DNA from: Planctomycetaceae bacterium
GTDB lineage: Bacteria > Planctomycetota > Planctomycetia > Planctomycetales > Planctomycetaceae
DNA length: 64,000 nt
Assembly (NCBI GenBank): GCA_002726205.1
Contig: PBSL01000025.1
Span: 50,416 to 114,415 of the forward strand
Direction: 5' to 3'
Position numbers and translations under genes: made by a program
The notes under the pieces: model-generated
What the model was told of the DNA's origin: nothing
Seen by the model: only the letters and a program-made list of their open reading frames with translations
The model's database searches: none
In this document: positions 37,229 to 45,907 of the stretch, piece by piece
Layout: each line of letters begins with the position of its first letter
Numbering within the stretch: position 1 is the stretch's first letter

Positions 37229-38200
37229 TCACCAGACCATCATCTCCACGAATCGCTCGTTGAGCCTGGCCAATTCCTCCTCGCTCAGTTCCCAGTCGAA
37301 CGCGGCCCGGTTGTCGTCGAACTGCTCGACCGAATCACTACCGGTGATGACCACCGAGACCTCGTCGCGGGCCCGCACCCAGTTGACGGCCAACTGCGGC
37401 ATCGAAACCCCGCGTTGCTCCGCCACGTCCCGAGCCGTCTCGACGACCGCCGCAGTCTCTCCCCAGAACACCGCTTCGAATTCCTCCCGGCGTTCACTCC
37501 AAAGCGACCCCGGCGGCGGAGGTTCCCCGTGAACATAAATCCCACTGAGCAGGCCGACCTGCAGGGGGCTGAATGCCATCAGGCCCAGTCCCTGGTCGCG
37601 AACCAGGGGAAACATTTCCCGCTCCAGGTGACGGTTCAACAGGTTGTAGTTGTTCTGGACGCAGACAAACGGGGCTGCCTGCATCCGCTCGGACAACCAG
37701 AGCGCCTTGCAGACCTGCCAGGCCTGGTAATTGCTGCAGCCGATGTAGCGGACCTTCCCGCTGGTGACGAGATCATCGAGGACCCGCAGCGTCTCTTCCA
37801 TCGGCGTGACCGGATCGAAGCGGTGCAGAAAGTAGAGGTCGATGTAGTCAGTCCCGAGTCGTGAAAGTGAACGCTCGACTTCCCGCAGGATGTTCTCTCT
37901 CGAGCAGCCCCCCGCCTCATTCTCGGGACCGCCCTCGGCTCCCACCTTGCTCGTGATCACCAACTGGTCCCGCCGGGTGGCCAGCACGCGACCGAGAATC
38001 TCTTCGGAACTGCCATGGGCGTCGGCGGCGTCGGTCCTCAACTGGTACTTGTTGGCGCAGTCGATGAAATTGATACCCGAATCGATGGCATGTCCGATCA
38101 ACCGCTCGGCCTCGCTCGCCGAGGACTGTCCGCGAAACCCCAGGCCCAGTGCCATCCGGGAGACTTCCAGTTCACTCGAACCGATCTTGACGTATTGCAT
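37229..38200 (-). CDS. Aldo/keto reductase
   Basis: 323 aa, NADPH-dependent (beta/alpha)8 barrel. The catalytic tetrad is present: Asp in NFIDCANKY with its Tyr (ANKY), Lys in VITSKVGAE, and His in DLYFLHRFDP. MALGLGF, LVTSGKVRYIGCSNYQAWQV and the cofactor-site VITGSDSVEQFDDN are typical of the Tas/PLP-type AKR group. It should reduce aldehydes or ketones; the substrate is unknown. AAGGGA lies 8 bases before the ATG at 38200. It is 139 bases upstream of the apgM-like gene on the same strand; a shared transcript is not clear. Confidence 0.9.
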   Translation of the reverse strand: MQYVKIGSSELEVSRMALGLGFRGQSSASEAERLIGHAIDSGINFIDCANKYQLRTDAADAHGSSEEILGRVLATRRDQLVITSKVGAEGGPENEAGGCSRENILREVERSLSRLGTDYIDLYFLHRFDPVTPMEETLRVLDDLVTSGKVRYIGCSNYQAWQVCKALWLSERMQAAPFVCVQNNYNLLNRHLEREMFPLVRDQGLGLMAFSPLQVGLLSGIYVHGEPPPPGSLWSERREEFEAVFWGETAAVVETARDVAEQRGVSMPQLAVNWVRARDEVSVVITGSDSVEQFDDNRAAFDWELSEEELARLNERFVEMMVW

Positions 38201-38382
38201 CGATGCGTCCCTTTCCGGACCGACGTCGGGTCGATCACCTGGCACAATTTCCCCCGAACATCCCTGCCCCGGTCAATTGTATTCTCTTGCTCTTGGATCG
38301 GCATCAGTCTTGCCAGACTGTACCGTGGGATACCGGGGAGATCCCTCCGAGAGAGGCAAAACCAGGCCAGCCGGATCAACTC

Positions 38383-39456
38383 ATGAAACGCATCGTCGGC
38401 AACCCAACCGTGCCCTTCCTGGCCCTCGTGGCAACACTGTGCTGCAGTGCCGGGTGCAGCGAACGCCCGCCCACTGGCACCGGTGGGGCTCTCGAAAACG
38501 ACACGGCCGGGTTTGTTCCACCGGCACTCGATGATCCCCGCACGGCGATTTCCGAAACACTCGATGGGTTGGGGTTCACCGAGACCGTCGACCCGCCCGT
38601 TGACGTCATGGAGATTGAATCGGGGCGACTCGTGTTCATGATCTGCGACAATTCCCGTTCGGTGTCCGTACTCAACGGACTCCAATCACTGGTTCACCGG
38701 GATGGCGAGGACCGCTTCGAAGCGTTCAAGGCGGGCCTGAACCTGGAACACCTCTATTCGGGCCATCGAGACGACCACAACCGGTTTTGCCCGCGACGGT
38801 ACCCCTTCCTGGTTTGCCGGGACACGGAAGGCCCGTCGTTTTTCCTGATCCGGGTCGCATCGCAAAGTCCCTGGTCCGTCGACCATGTCACCCGCCTGAC
38901 ACCCGCACCGCCACACGCGATTGATATCGAGTTTCGCTGCCGTTTCCACGATGTCGCCAGGTTCGGCACGTTGGGATATGCCGGCTTCTTCTGGGCCAAC
39001 TACATGCACCAACTCCAGGACGTGGGGATCCACTTTCGTGGTGTGGACAACGCGAACGGGGAAGAGCAGTGGATTCGAGCCAATTCGATGGGCGGGTGGG
39101 AGACTGGCACTTACCTGGCGGCCGGTGCCAGCCCGCTGACGTTCGACAGCGACCACAACATGAAGTCCAATCTCCGTTCCTTTGACTACCCTCGCTTCAC
39201 GCAGCCGTTCCTGTTCTGCCGCGCGGCCAACAACATGGTGTTGATCCTGATGTTCGATCGCCTGCAGTCAGAACACGACGAGATTCGCTTCAGCCAGTTT
39301 GCACCGGCTGTGGACTTCCAGTACGTCATCCACGGCTTGAAATCGGAGAAGCGCTACGGATTCCGGGCCCGCCTGGTCTGGAAACCCTGGGTCACAGCAG
39401 ACGACTGTCTTCGGGAATTTCGTTCCTGGCAGTCCGCACTCCCCGCGGGCAATTGA
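38383..39456 (+). CDS. Lipoprotein, function unknown
   Basis: 357 aa. The N-terminus is a signal peptide ending in CCSAGC, so Cys25 is a probable lipid-modified residue; the -3 position is Ser rather than Leu, making this a loose lipobox. The mature protein has beta-rich segments (RLVFMICDNSRSVSVLNGLQSLVHRD, HAIDIEFRCRFHDVARFGTLGYAGFFWANYMHQL, HNMKSNLRSFDYPRFTQPFLFCRAANNMVLILMFD). It resembles a sugar-binding or laminin-type sandwich only loosely. I do not recognise a named family. The ATG at 38383 starts the signal peptide; longer upstream starts would not. Confidence 0.7.
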   Translation: MKRIVGNPTVPFLALVATLCCSAGCSERPPTGTGGALENDTAGFVPPALDDPRTAISETLDGLGFTETVDPPVDVMEIESGRLVFMICDNSRSVSVLNGLQSLVHRDGEDRFEAFKAGLNLEHLYSGHRDDHNRFCPRRYPFLVCRDTEGPSFFLIRVASQSPWSVDHVTRLTPAPPHAIDIEFRCRFHDVARFGTLGYAGFFWANYMHQLQDVGIHFRGVDNANGEEQWIRANSMGGWETGTYLAAGASPLTFDSDHNMKSNLRSFDYPRFTQPFLFCRAANNMVLILMFDRLQSEHDEIRFSQFAPAVDFQYVIHGLKSEKRYGFRARLVWKPWVTADDCLREFRSWQSALPAGN

Positions 39457-39499
39457 CCCTCGCCGCAACTTCGGAGACCGTGCCAGCCTGGAAGAGCAA

Positions 39500-39535
39500 C
39501 TGCCCGTGAGCCGGGAGTTCACAGCTCACGGACAG
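39500..39535 (-). terminator. Hairpin between lipoprotein gene and tRNA-Ser
   Basis: CCGTGAGC (39504-39511) pairs with GCTCACGG (39524-39531) across a 12-base loop, with three more pairs possible beyond a one-base mismatch. It lies 10 bases beyond the 3' end of the tRNA on the minus strand and could end that transcript; on the plus strand it lies 43 bases past the lipoprotein stop. Neither side has a strong T-run, so it is a weak call. Confidence 0.4.
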
Positions 39536-39544
39536 TCACTGGAG

Positions 39545-39631
39545 CGGAGAGAGAGGGATTCGAACCCTCGGTACCCGTGAAGGCACACCGGTTTTCGAGA
39601 CCGGCCCGTTCGGCCACTCCGGCATCTCTCC
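39545..39631 (-). tRNA. tRNA-Ser (anticodon CGA)
   Basis: An 87-base tRNA on the minus strand with a full cloverleaf: acceptor stem GGAGAGA/TCTCTCC, D-arm with AGTGGCCGAACGGG, anticodon stem CCGGT/ACCGG closing loop CTCGAAA (anticodon CGA, reads UCG), a long variable arm of the class II serine type, and T-loop GGTTCGAATC. The discriminator base is G and CCA is not encoded. Length, variable arm and anticodon all agree on tRNA-Ser. Confidence 0.95.
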
Positions 39632-39670
39632 AGAGTCCACGACGGTTCCACACCGCCGGTGGGCCCGGCA

Positions 39671-39700
39671 ATCATAGTCGGCTCGAGTCAGTCGCGCCAA
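39671..39700 (-). promoter_or_regulatory. Possible promoter of tRNA-Ser inside the upstream gene end
   Basis: On the minus strand, TTGGCG (39700-39695), an 18-base spacer and TATGAT (39676-39671) form a sigma-70-like promoter about 40 bases before the tRNA, giving a leader of about 30 bases. It lies at the 3' end of the membrane-protein gene. The call rests on sequence match only. Confidence 0.4.
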
Positions 39701-40640
39701 GGGGCGCCTCGACCGACGCCCCCAGCCTCGAATCGACCCACTCGTCGTCGACGAATCTCCTCCACAACCGCCGCAATGTCGCCTCGGCCCGCTCCGAGGC
39801 CGCATCTCGTTCGGCCGGCAACAAAGCCCCTTCCCCGTGAAATTCGAGTCCCGCCACTCCCAGCAGAACGTCCCCGCCAAGCCTTCGCAGATCCTCGTTC
39901 ACCCGATCTTCCACTCGCCGTGCCCAGACCAGTCCGAACGTGTCACGAAAATCGACCCAGGCCCGATCAAGTCGGCCCGACGATGCTTGATCGTCATCGT
40001 CGGGCTGACCGACGTTACCCCGGATTCGCCGCGAAAAGCTTGCCCGGACCAGCGCCAGGACGATCGCCAGTCCACCGGCCAATCGGCACGACGCCGCGGT
40101 CCCCGAATCGAGACCGCTTCGAACCCAGGGAGCCATGGGCCAGATCAGCCCACCCAGCCCGACCACCACCAGCAGGACCGGCAGCGTCCAGCGGGTGCCC
40201 AGGTAGTTTCCCGCCCCCATCACCAGTACCAGGCCCCAACCGATCACCGTCGGCCATTCCAGAGCGACCGGGCCAAAGACCGTCCCCGAGGTGGCTCCCG
40301 TCAGAGGTGCGACGAGTGCCACGCCGGTGACCGGCCATTCCAGCACCAGAAATAGCGGAAAAACGACAAACAGGCTCCAGGCCTGCGCGGCGGGCCGCCG
40401 CCCGCCCAGGACCGAAACGGCCGGACAAAGCCATAACACGCAGGCGGCATACCAAAGGTGATTCCCCAGCCCGATCGACGCGGGGTCGACCAGGCTGACG
40501 GCGGCGGCGGCGTTGGCGACCAGCACGGCCGCCAGTCCCCACCACCAGGCCGATCTCAGGGACGTCGCCGCCACGCGGCGGCGGGCTCGCCACCACAGTG
40601 CGGCGGCGACCACGAGTGCTCCCATCGTCACGACGTGCAT
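39672..40640 (-). CDS. Membrane protein, function unknown
   Basis: 322 aa, with six or seven hydrophobic segments in the first two thirds (for example GLAAVLVANAAAAVSL, LWYAACVLWLCPAVSVLGG, LFVVFPLFLVLEWPVTGVALVAPL, VIGWGLVLVMGAGNYLG, TLPVLLVVVGLGGLIWPMA) and a soluble C-terminal third of about 120 residues, rich in Arg and Glu (WARRVEDRVNEDLRRLGGD). I do not recognise a family. The start could be the GTG at 40667 instead of the ATG at 40640; both have plausible upstream purines. It precedes the tRNA-Ser on the same strand. Confidence 0.65.
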   Translation of the reverse strand: MHVVTMGALVVAAALWWRARRRVAATSLRSAWWWGLAAVLVANAAAAVSLVDPASIGLGNHLWYAACVLWLCPAVSVLGGRRPAAQAWSLFVVFPLFLVLEWPVTGVALVAPLTGATSGTVFGPVALEWPTVIGWGLVLVMGAGNYLGTRWTLPVLLVVVGLGGLIWPMAPWVRSGLDSGTAASCRLAGGLAIVLALVRASFSRRIRGNVGQPDDDDQASSGRLDRAWVDFRDTFGLVWARRVEDRVNEDLRRLGGDVLLGVAGLEFHGEGALLPAERDAASERAEATLRRLWRRFVDDEWVDSRLGASVEAPLGATDSSRL

Positions 40641-40925
40641 AACCGGTTCCACCCCATTCTGACGCACCCGTCACCGGCCTCGTCATTTCCCGAACAGTCA
40701 ACAAAGCCCCAACTCGCGATTGATACGACTGGCGCCTCCCCCACTGCAACCAGACTAACGGCCCGGGGCCACCGATTCACCAAAAGCACACCAGCCCACT
40801 GGACGAAAACATTCACTGTGACATCCGGCAATCCTGTTGGAATGAGGCTGGGTGCAACACGTTGATGAACCCCAATGTTTCGCCTCACACGTGTCACAGA
40901 TCACGATACCGAAGGAGATCTCCCG

Positions 40926-41366
40926 ATGAAGTGGACTACTGTGATCGCCGCCATGGCGGCTCTGTTCGTTGGTACGCAAACGGCCGATGCCGGCCTGTTC
41001 GACTTCCTGCGTCTGAATCGTGCCGCAAAGTGCGATGTCAAGACGGCGAAGCCGAAGTGTGCCAAGCCTTCCGCACCGAAGTGCGCCAAGCCCGCCGCCC
41101 CCAAGGTTGCGAAGCCGGCCGCCCCGAAGTGTGCCAAGCCTTCCGCACCCAAGTGCGCCAAGCCCGCCGCCCCCAAGGCTGCGAAGCCCTCCGCACCCAA
41201 GTGTGCCAAGCCCGCCGCCCCCAAGGCTGCGAAACCCGCCGCCCCGAAGTGTGCCAAGCCGGCCGCTCCGAAGACGGCAACCAAGAGCTGCGACAAGACG
41301 AAGACGACGCTGCTGCCCCGAATTCGCCTTCCGCGGATCCGTCGCATCAGCCTCTTCAACAACTAA
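40926..41366 (+). CDS. Small secreted Cys/Lys/Pro octapeptide-repeat protein
   Basis: 146 aa. A signal peptide (about 1-22, cleaved after ADA) is followed by GLFDFLRLNRAAKC and nine tandem octapeptides of the form K-[C/V/A]-A-K-P-[S/A]-A-P (residues 44-115), then a basic tail (LLPRIRLPRIRRISLFNN). Cys occupies the second position in six units; eight Cys in all. It is highly basic and low in complexity, so probably extended. The ribosome-binding site is strong (GAAGGAGA, 8 bases before the ATG) and two hairpins follow the stop, both signs of high expression. I know of no named family; a cell-surface or wall role is inferred. Confidence 0.75.
   Translation: MKWTTVIAAMAALFVGTQTADAGLFDFLRLNRAAKCDVKTAKPKCAKPSAPKCAKPAAPKVAKPAAPKCAKPSAPKCAKPAAPKAAKPSAPKCAKPAAPKAAKPAAPKCAKPAAPKTATKSCDKTKTTLLPRIRLPRIRRISLFNN
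41055..41270 (+). repeat. Nine tandem 24-base units in the Cys-repeat gene
   Basis: Nine in-frame 24-base units encode K-x-A-K-P-x-A-P. Units 1-3 and 4-6 are near copies of one another at the 72-base level (C,C,V then C,C,A), pointing to duplication of three-unit blocks. Changes between units are mostly synonymous or Ser/Ala and Cys/Ala/Val swaps. Confidence 0.9.
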
Positions 41367-41385
41367 CAAACGCCTGATGCGTTTG
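41367..41385 (+). other. 3' UTR hairpin after the Cys-repeat gene
   Basis: CAAACGC (41367-41373) pairs perfectly with GCGTTTG (41379-41385) around a 5-base loop, starting at the base after the stop codon. It stands 18 bases before the larger hairpin at 41404 and may protect the mRNA 3' end. Confidence 0.5.
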
Positions 41386-41403
41386 CCGAGTTGAATGCTT
41401 AGC

Positions 41404-41450
41404 GAACACGCCCGGACCGACCCGCCAGGGTCGCCCGGGCGTGTTCCGTT
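41404..41450 (+). terminator. Strong hairpin terminator of the Cys-repeat gene
   Basis: A 12-base perfect stem, GAACACGCCCGG (41404-41415) with CCGGGCGTGTTC (41435-41446), encloses an inner CGACCC/GGGTCG stem with a 4-base loop. CGTTT follows. The T-run is short, but the stem is very stable and lies between two genes on the same strand, fitting transcription termination. Confidence 0.75.
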
Positions 41451-41513
41451 TAAACACTGATCCGAACCATCCAGTCCACTCACTCGGCAAAGCGTTTCGT
41501 TCGCTGCACCGGG

Positions 41514-41522
41514 TGTTACAAT
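41514..41522 (+). promoter_or_regulatory. Extended -10 promoter of the Ser/Thr kinase
   Basis: TG-N-TACAAT (TG at 41514-41515, hexamer 41517-41522) is an extended -10 element. No good -35 is seen, as is common with extended -10 promoters. Transcription would begin near 41529, giving a leader of about 18 bases. Confidence 0.45.
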
Positions 41523-41546
41523 TGGCTGCAGGTCCCCACAGAGCCA

Positions 41547-42764
41547 ATGCCGATGCCCGCGCCTCAAGTCACCGACGAGTTTCTCGAGATCCTCGAGAAA
41601 AGCCGTTTGCTCACCCACGAGCAGATCGTCGAGGTCGTCGAGGAACTCGACCTCCAGGCCGATGCCGTGTCAGCCGACGTTGCTGCGGCGCTGATCCAGG
41701 CCGGCAAGATCACGCGTTTCCAGGCCGATCGCCTGCTCGAAGGCCGACACCGCGGTTTCTTCATCGACCATTACCGCTCCGACCACATCCTCGGCACCGG
41801 GGGCATGGGGTGGCTTTACCTCTCCACCGACATCGACAGTGGCAACCAGGTCGCCGTGAAGATGCTGCCGAAACGGCTCGAAGGCGATGCCGGGATGGCG
41901 GCCCGCTTTCAACTTGAAGCGATCGCCGGGATGAAACTGAATCATCCCAACATCGTCCGCACCTTCGAGTACCAGCGTACCGAGGGTGTCTACGGTGATG
42001 TCTTCTACGTCGTCATGGAACTCGTTCGCGGGGTCAGCATCGAGGAGTTGGTGACGAGAAATGGCCCGGTTCCCTGGCCCCAGGCGTGTGACGTGATTCG
42101 ACAGGCGGCGTCCGGTCTTCAGCATGCCCACGAGAACGGAACCATCCACCGCGACGTGAAGCCGGCCAACCTCCTGATCGACACCAGCGGGCACTTGAAG
42201 ATTGCCGATTTCGGGTTGTCGAAGATCGAGACCGAGGCCGACGAAGAGTTTTCTCTGCAGATGATCTTCGGCCACGACTGCCTGGGCACTGCCGATTACA
42301 TCGCACCCGAACAGACACTGGACAGCAACGCCGTCGACGGGCGAGCCGACATCTACGGCCTCGGTTGCACGTTTTACGCCACGTTGACCGGCAAGCTTCC
42401 GTTCCCCCTGAAATCGGCCAAGCAAAAACTCGAGGCCCAGAGAACACGAAAGCCAAGGCCCGTGGCCGGCCTGGTCGAAAACCTGCCGGCCGAAATTCCA
42501 GCGATCCTCGAGAAGATGATGGCCAAGCGACCCGAGCACCGTTTCCAGACCGCCCATGACGTCTGCCGGGCATTGTCGCGGTTTGCCTGTCGTCAACCCG
42601 TCGAGTTCTCTTTCGAAGACACACTGCGGCGGCGTGCCGATGCGGCGAGGAAGAAGATCGCCGCCAAACAGGCCCATCGGACCGGAGGATCCTCGGTCGT
42701 CGCCGGACGGTCCGCCACCGCCCACTCGGCCATCGAAACCACGATCCGCGACAAGACTCGCTGA
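41547..42764 (+). CDS. Ser/Thr protein kinase, cytoplasmic
   Basis: 405 aa. The N-terminal ~75 residues (LLTHEQIVEVVEEL, LIQAGKITRFQADRLLEGR) match a short region found ahead of many planctomycete kinases. The kinase domain (about 76-345) has the Gly-rich loop LGTGGMGWLYL, Lys in VAVKML, catalytic HRDVKPANLL, DFG in KIADFGLSK, and the activation-loop end ADYIAPEQ. There is no membrane segment and no C-terminal sensor domain, so it is probably a soluble signalling kinase; the last ~60 residues are basic and Ala/Arg-rich. An extended -10 element lies just upstream. Confidence 0.92.
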   Translation: MPMPAPQVTDEFLEILEKSRLLTHEQIVEVVEELDLQADAVSADVAAALIQAGKITRFQADRLLEGRHRGFFIDHYRSDHILGTGGMGWLYLSTDIDSGNQVAVKMLPKRLEGDAGMAARFQLEAIAGMKLNHPNIVRTFEYQRTEGVYGDVFYVVMELVRGVSIEELVTRNGPVPWPQACDVIRQAASGLQHAHENGTIHRDVKPANLLIDTSGHLKIADFGLSKIETEADEEFSLQMIFGHDCLGTADYIAPEQTLDSNAVDGRADIYGLGCTFYATLTGKLPFPLKSAKQKLEAQRTRKPRPVAGLVENLPAEIPAILEKMMAKRPEHRFQTAHDVCRALSRFACRQPVEFSFEDTLRRRADAARKKIAAKQAHRTGGSSVVAGRSATAHSAIETTIRDKTR

Positions 42765-42767
42765 GTA

Positions 42768-44141
42768 TCACTCGTCCCGCGCGAGTTTTCGAGCTTCGGC
42801 CAGCCGCTTCCGCAACAGATCATCGCCGGGCGACAGATCCAGCGCCGTCTCCAGCAGCAGCACCGCTGCGGCCGCCCGTCGCGTCGCCAGCATCAACTCT
42901 CCCAGGGACGCGTGCCCCGTCGGCAGATCCGGCCGAAAGGCAATCACCCGGCCAAAGCACTTCTCCGCTTCCTGCACCTGATCACGTTCACGCAGCACAC
43001 GGCCCAGCCACAACCAGGCTTCGATGTAATCGGGTTTGCGTTCGATCGCCGCCCGGAAACCCTGTTCGGCCCGATCCGACTGGCCGAGTTCGCCGAAGAC
43101 AAGTCCCTGCAACAACCGCAATTCCGGCGACTCGGGAAACTCCTCGATCGCCCGCACGATCACGTCACCGGCCCGTGCGGCCTGTCCCGAGCCTCCCAAC
43201 GCCCTGGCCAGTTGCAGCGGAAACCGCGACCGGCCGGGGTACTCGCGGATTTTCTTTTCGAGGTAGGCCACCGCCTGATCCGTCAGCCCCTGGCCCAACA
43301 TTGTCTCCACCCTGGTCGCAATCCAGTTCGGGTCTCGCCGCAGCAGGATCACTTCGGCGACATACGGATCGTCACTGGTCTCGACCTGCGACATTTGCTC
43401 CAGGCGGCGGCGGACTCGCTCGGCCTCCCGGCTCCGCCCCAGCCGAAACAACAGCCGGGCCCGCAATTCCTGGGCCATCCGGTCGTCAGGCTGCAGCCGC
43501 GCGGCCTGGTCGCACAAGCCCAACGCCTCGGTATCGGCACCGCCGTGCATCCTCAGTCGCGCCAGGCCCAGCAGGGCACGAACATTTTCCGGTTCAAGAT
43601 CCTTCGCGCCGGAAAACAGCGACTCGGCTTCCTGGGACCGCCCGGCTTCGGCCAGCAATTCGGCCAGCGGCAACCTTGGCAGCGCCGTGTTCGGTTTCAG
43701 CCGGATGGCTTCCCGCAAGTTTGCCTCCGCCTCGATCGGATCCACGTTCTCCAGACTCACGCCCAACAGGTACGGCCAGCGAAACTCGTTGGGATCCAGC
43801 AACCGGGCCCGCCGAAACGACACATCGGCGGGCCGATCGAACCCATGGGCTCTCAGCAACATCGCCAACTCGCCCCACGCCAGGGCAGCTTCTGGTTCGG
43901 CCCGCACCTTCGCGACCGCGGACTCAACCGCAGCAGCCACCGCGGCGGTGGCACCGGAGAGATCGATCTCCGGCACCCGCGACTCCTCGATCCTCCCCAG
44001 CCAATACTGAATCGATACCAGGACCACGAAACCGCAGGTGCCCCAGCACACCAGAGCGACAGGCCGAAAGAACCAGTGACCGCGGGAGGCGACCGTCACA
44101 ACCTGGTCAGAACCGGGTTCGCTTTTCGGGGCAGCAGTCAT
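42768..44141 (-). CDS. Membrane-anchored TPR protein
   Basis: 457 aa. One membrane segment near the N-terminus (FFRPVALVCWGTCGFVVLVSIQYWLG) is followed by about nine tetratricopeptide-like repeats with the usual A, G and P positions (for example AEANLREAIRLKPNTALPRLPLAELL, ALGLCDQAARLQPDDRMAQELRARLLF, AEQGFRAAIERKPDYIEAWLWLGRVL). TPRs mediate protein contacts. Its start overlaps the stop of the upstream ASPIC/UnbV gene by ATGA (44138-44141), so the two products are probably made together; this pairing is common in planctomycetes. Confidence 0.85.
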   Translation of the reverse strand: MTAAPKSEPGSDQVVTVASRGHWFFRPVALVCWGTCGFVVLVSIQYWLGRIEESRVPEIDLSGATAAVAAAVESAVAKVRAEPEAALAWGELAMLLRAHGFDRPADVSFRRARLLDPNEFRWPYLLGVSLENVDPIEAEANLREAIRLKPNTALPRLPLAELLAEAGRSQEAESLFSGAKDLEPENVRALLGLARLRMHGGADTEALGLCDQAARLQPDDRMAQELRARLLFRLGRSREAERVRRRLEQMSQVETSDDPYVAEVILLRRDPNWIATRVETMLGQGLTDQAVAYLEKKIREYPGRSRFPLQLARALGGSGQAARAGDVIVRAIEEFPESPELRLLQGLVFGELGQSDRAEQGFRAAIERKPDYIEAWLWLGRVLRERDQVQEAEKCFGRVIAFRPDLPTGHASLGELMLATRRAAAAVLLLETALDLSPGDDLLRKRLAEARKLARDE

Positions 44142-45901
44142 CGTGAGATCCCCGTACCGGCCGCCAGTTCACGAACCCGATCAACCGCCCCCCCCACAAA
44201 CGACTCGCTGCTTCCGTCGGGCCAGTCGATGTCGATCCGATCGATCTCCGTCACCGTTCCCAGTCCAAAGTGAACCCGTGGGTCACTTGAGGAGAGGTAG
44301 CTTGTCGCGGGCTGTACGAGTCGCGTCCAGGTCGTTTTCCCGGCAGAGACCCTCACCCGGGCCCCCATCGCCGATCGCCCTCCCTGCTCGGGCAACGTGG
44401 CCCGTACGAGCAGCCAGTGGCCGGTTCCCGGGGCCTGGTTGCGATAGATACGGACCCGTCCCGCCGTGTTGGTGATGACGACATCAAGATCACCGTCGTT
44501 GTCGATGTCGCCGGTGGCGAGCCCTCGAGAAACCTCGATGTCACCGACCAGCGGATCCGCGTCATGCTCAAACCGGCTGAAGACACCTGTTCCGTCGTTG
44601 AAGAACACGTGGTTGGCCTCGGCATAGGCCCTCCAGAATTCCGGAACCGACCGGTGCGGCGCATCTCCCACATTTCGCGTGGTCCGCTTGGCGCGGCCGT
44701 TGGCCACGAGCAGGTCGAGGTCGCCGTCGTTATCGAGATCAAGAAACTGTGTCCCGAACCCGGTAAATCCCAGGCTGGTCACAGCCAGGCCGGCCCGGGA
44801 ACTGGACTCGCGAAATCCCTTCGCATCGATCCCCATGTACAACGCATTGTTCTCACCTTCCAGGTGTGTCAGCAGCAGGTCGATTCGTCCATTCCCGTCA
44901 ACATCGCCACAGGCAATCCCCATGCTGGCCTGGGGCCGTCCCTGCCTGCTGAGTGCCCCGCCGCGAAAGAACGCTTCTTCTCGAAACGTCCCGTCCTGGC
45001 CATTGATCCAGAGGAAGTTGGCGGCATGATCGTTGGCGACGTAGATGTCCGGCCAACGGTCGTCGTTGAAATCGGCACACACGACGCCAAGTCCCGGACC
45101 TCCCTGGCGAGCGATCCCGGCAGCGACACTGACATCGGCAAACCGCAGCGGTTGCGATTCGCCAGCAGACGTGGCGCCGAGGTTGCGGAACAGCCGATCC
45201 GGAAGACCATCAAAGACCTGTGGTCCGCAAAAATCGTCCCGCCCACGGTTGTCTGGACACTTCCGATCGGCCCGGTGGTCGACGTAATTGGTCGCGTAGA
45301 TATCCAGCCAACCGTCGCGATCAAAGTCGACCAGGGCAACCGAGGTCGTCCACTGGTCATTCTCGATCCCCGACGCCTCACTGACATCGGCAAATGTTCC
45401 ATCCTTTCGATTCAGGTAAATCCGGTCGGGGCCGAAGTTGCTGACATAAAGGTCCGGGTAGCCGTCGTTGTTGAGGTCCCCGGCAGCCACGCCCATCCCG
45501 AATCCGGCGTGTCCAAGTCCGCTGCTCTCGGTCACGTCTTCAAACTGCCCCTGCTCGACCTGCCGAAACAGGCGATTGACGACCTGGGAATCGGGACTGG
45601 GCAGGCCGCGTGCATCAAGTTGCCCGCTGTTGAGCAGGAACAGATCCAGGTCGCCGTCGCGATCGAAATCGAACAACGCCACACCCGGTGCCAGCAACTC
45701 GGGCAGAAAAAATCTGCCGGTGGTCCCGGCATCGTGTACGAAGTTGATGCCCAGCGATGATCCCACTTCGGCAAACAGTGGTCGCTGCTGCGAGCCGGTC
45801 GACGAATCACTGGTCGTCGCTGCGTTCCGGCAGCTGCTGGCCACTCCGGTCGCGAGGGCCGCCAGCAACACAATTCCCACGAATCGGTCGACAGATGACA
45901 T
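44138..45901 (-). CDS. FG-GAP/ASPIC-UnbV (CRTAC1-like) exported protein
   Basis: 587 aa. An N-terminal signal peptide ends near VASSCRNA, possibly a lipoprotein. Six to seven FG-GAP/VCBS blades follow (DFDRDGDLDLFLLNSG, DLNNDGYPDLYVSNFG, DFDRDGWLDIYATNYV, DFNDDRWPDIYVANDH, DVDGNGRIDLLLTHLEG, DLDNDGDLDLLVANG, DIDNDGDLDVVITNTAG), each with a calcium-binding DxDxDG-type loop, then the ASPIC/UnbV domain (about 505-570; VHFGLGTVTEIDRIDIDWPDG). It is likely a secreted beta-propeller at the cell surface. The mRNA probably starts at the ATG itself. Confidence 0.9.
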   Translation of the reverse strand: MSSVDRFVGIVLLAALATGVASSCRNAATTSDSSTGSQQRPLFAEVGSSLGINFVHDAGTTGRFFLPELLAPGVALFDFDRDGDLDLFLLNSGQLDARGLPSPDSQVVNRLFRQVEQGQFEDVTESSGLGHAGFGMGVAAGDLNNDGYPDLYVSNFGPDRIYLNRKDGTFADVSEASGIENDQWTTSVALVDFDRDGWLDIYATNYVDHRADRKCPDNRGRDDFCGPQVFDGLPDRLFRNLGATSAGESQPLRFADVSVAAGIARQGGPGLGVVCADFNDDRWPDIYVANDHAANFLWINGQDGTFREEAFFRGGALSRQGRPQASMGIACGDVDGNGRIDLLLTHLEGENNALYMGIDAKGFRESSSRAGLAVTSLGFTGFGTQFLDLDNDGDLDLLVANGRAKRTTRNVGDAPHRSVPEFWRAYAEANHVFFNDGTGVFSRFEHDADPLVGDIEVSRGLATGDIDNDGDLDVVITNTAGRVRIYRNQAPGTGHWLLVRATLPEQGGRSAMGARVRVSAGKTTWTRLVQPATSYLSSSDPRVHFGLGTVTEIDRIDIDWPDGSSESFVGGAVDRVRELAAGTGISR

Positions 45902-45907
45902 ACCGGC

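Noticed and set aside
41055..41270. CRISPR-like tandem array
   Set aside because: The units are adjacent, in frame with a signal peptide and encode an octapeptide; there are no spacers.
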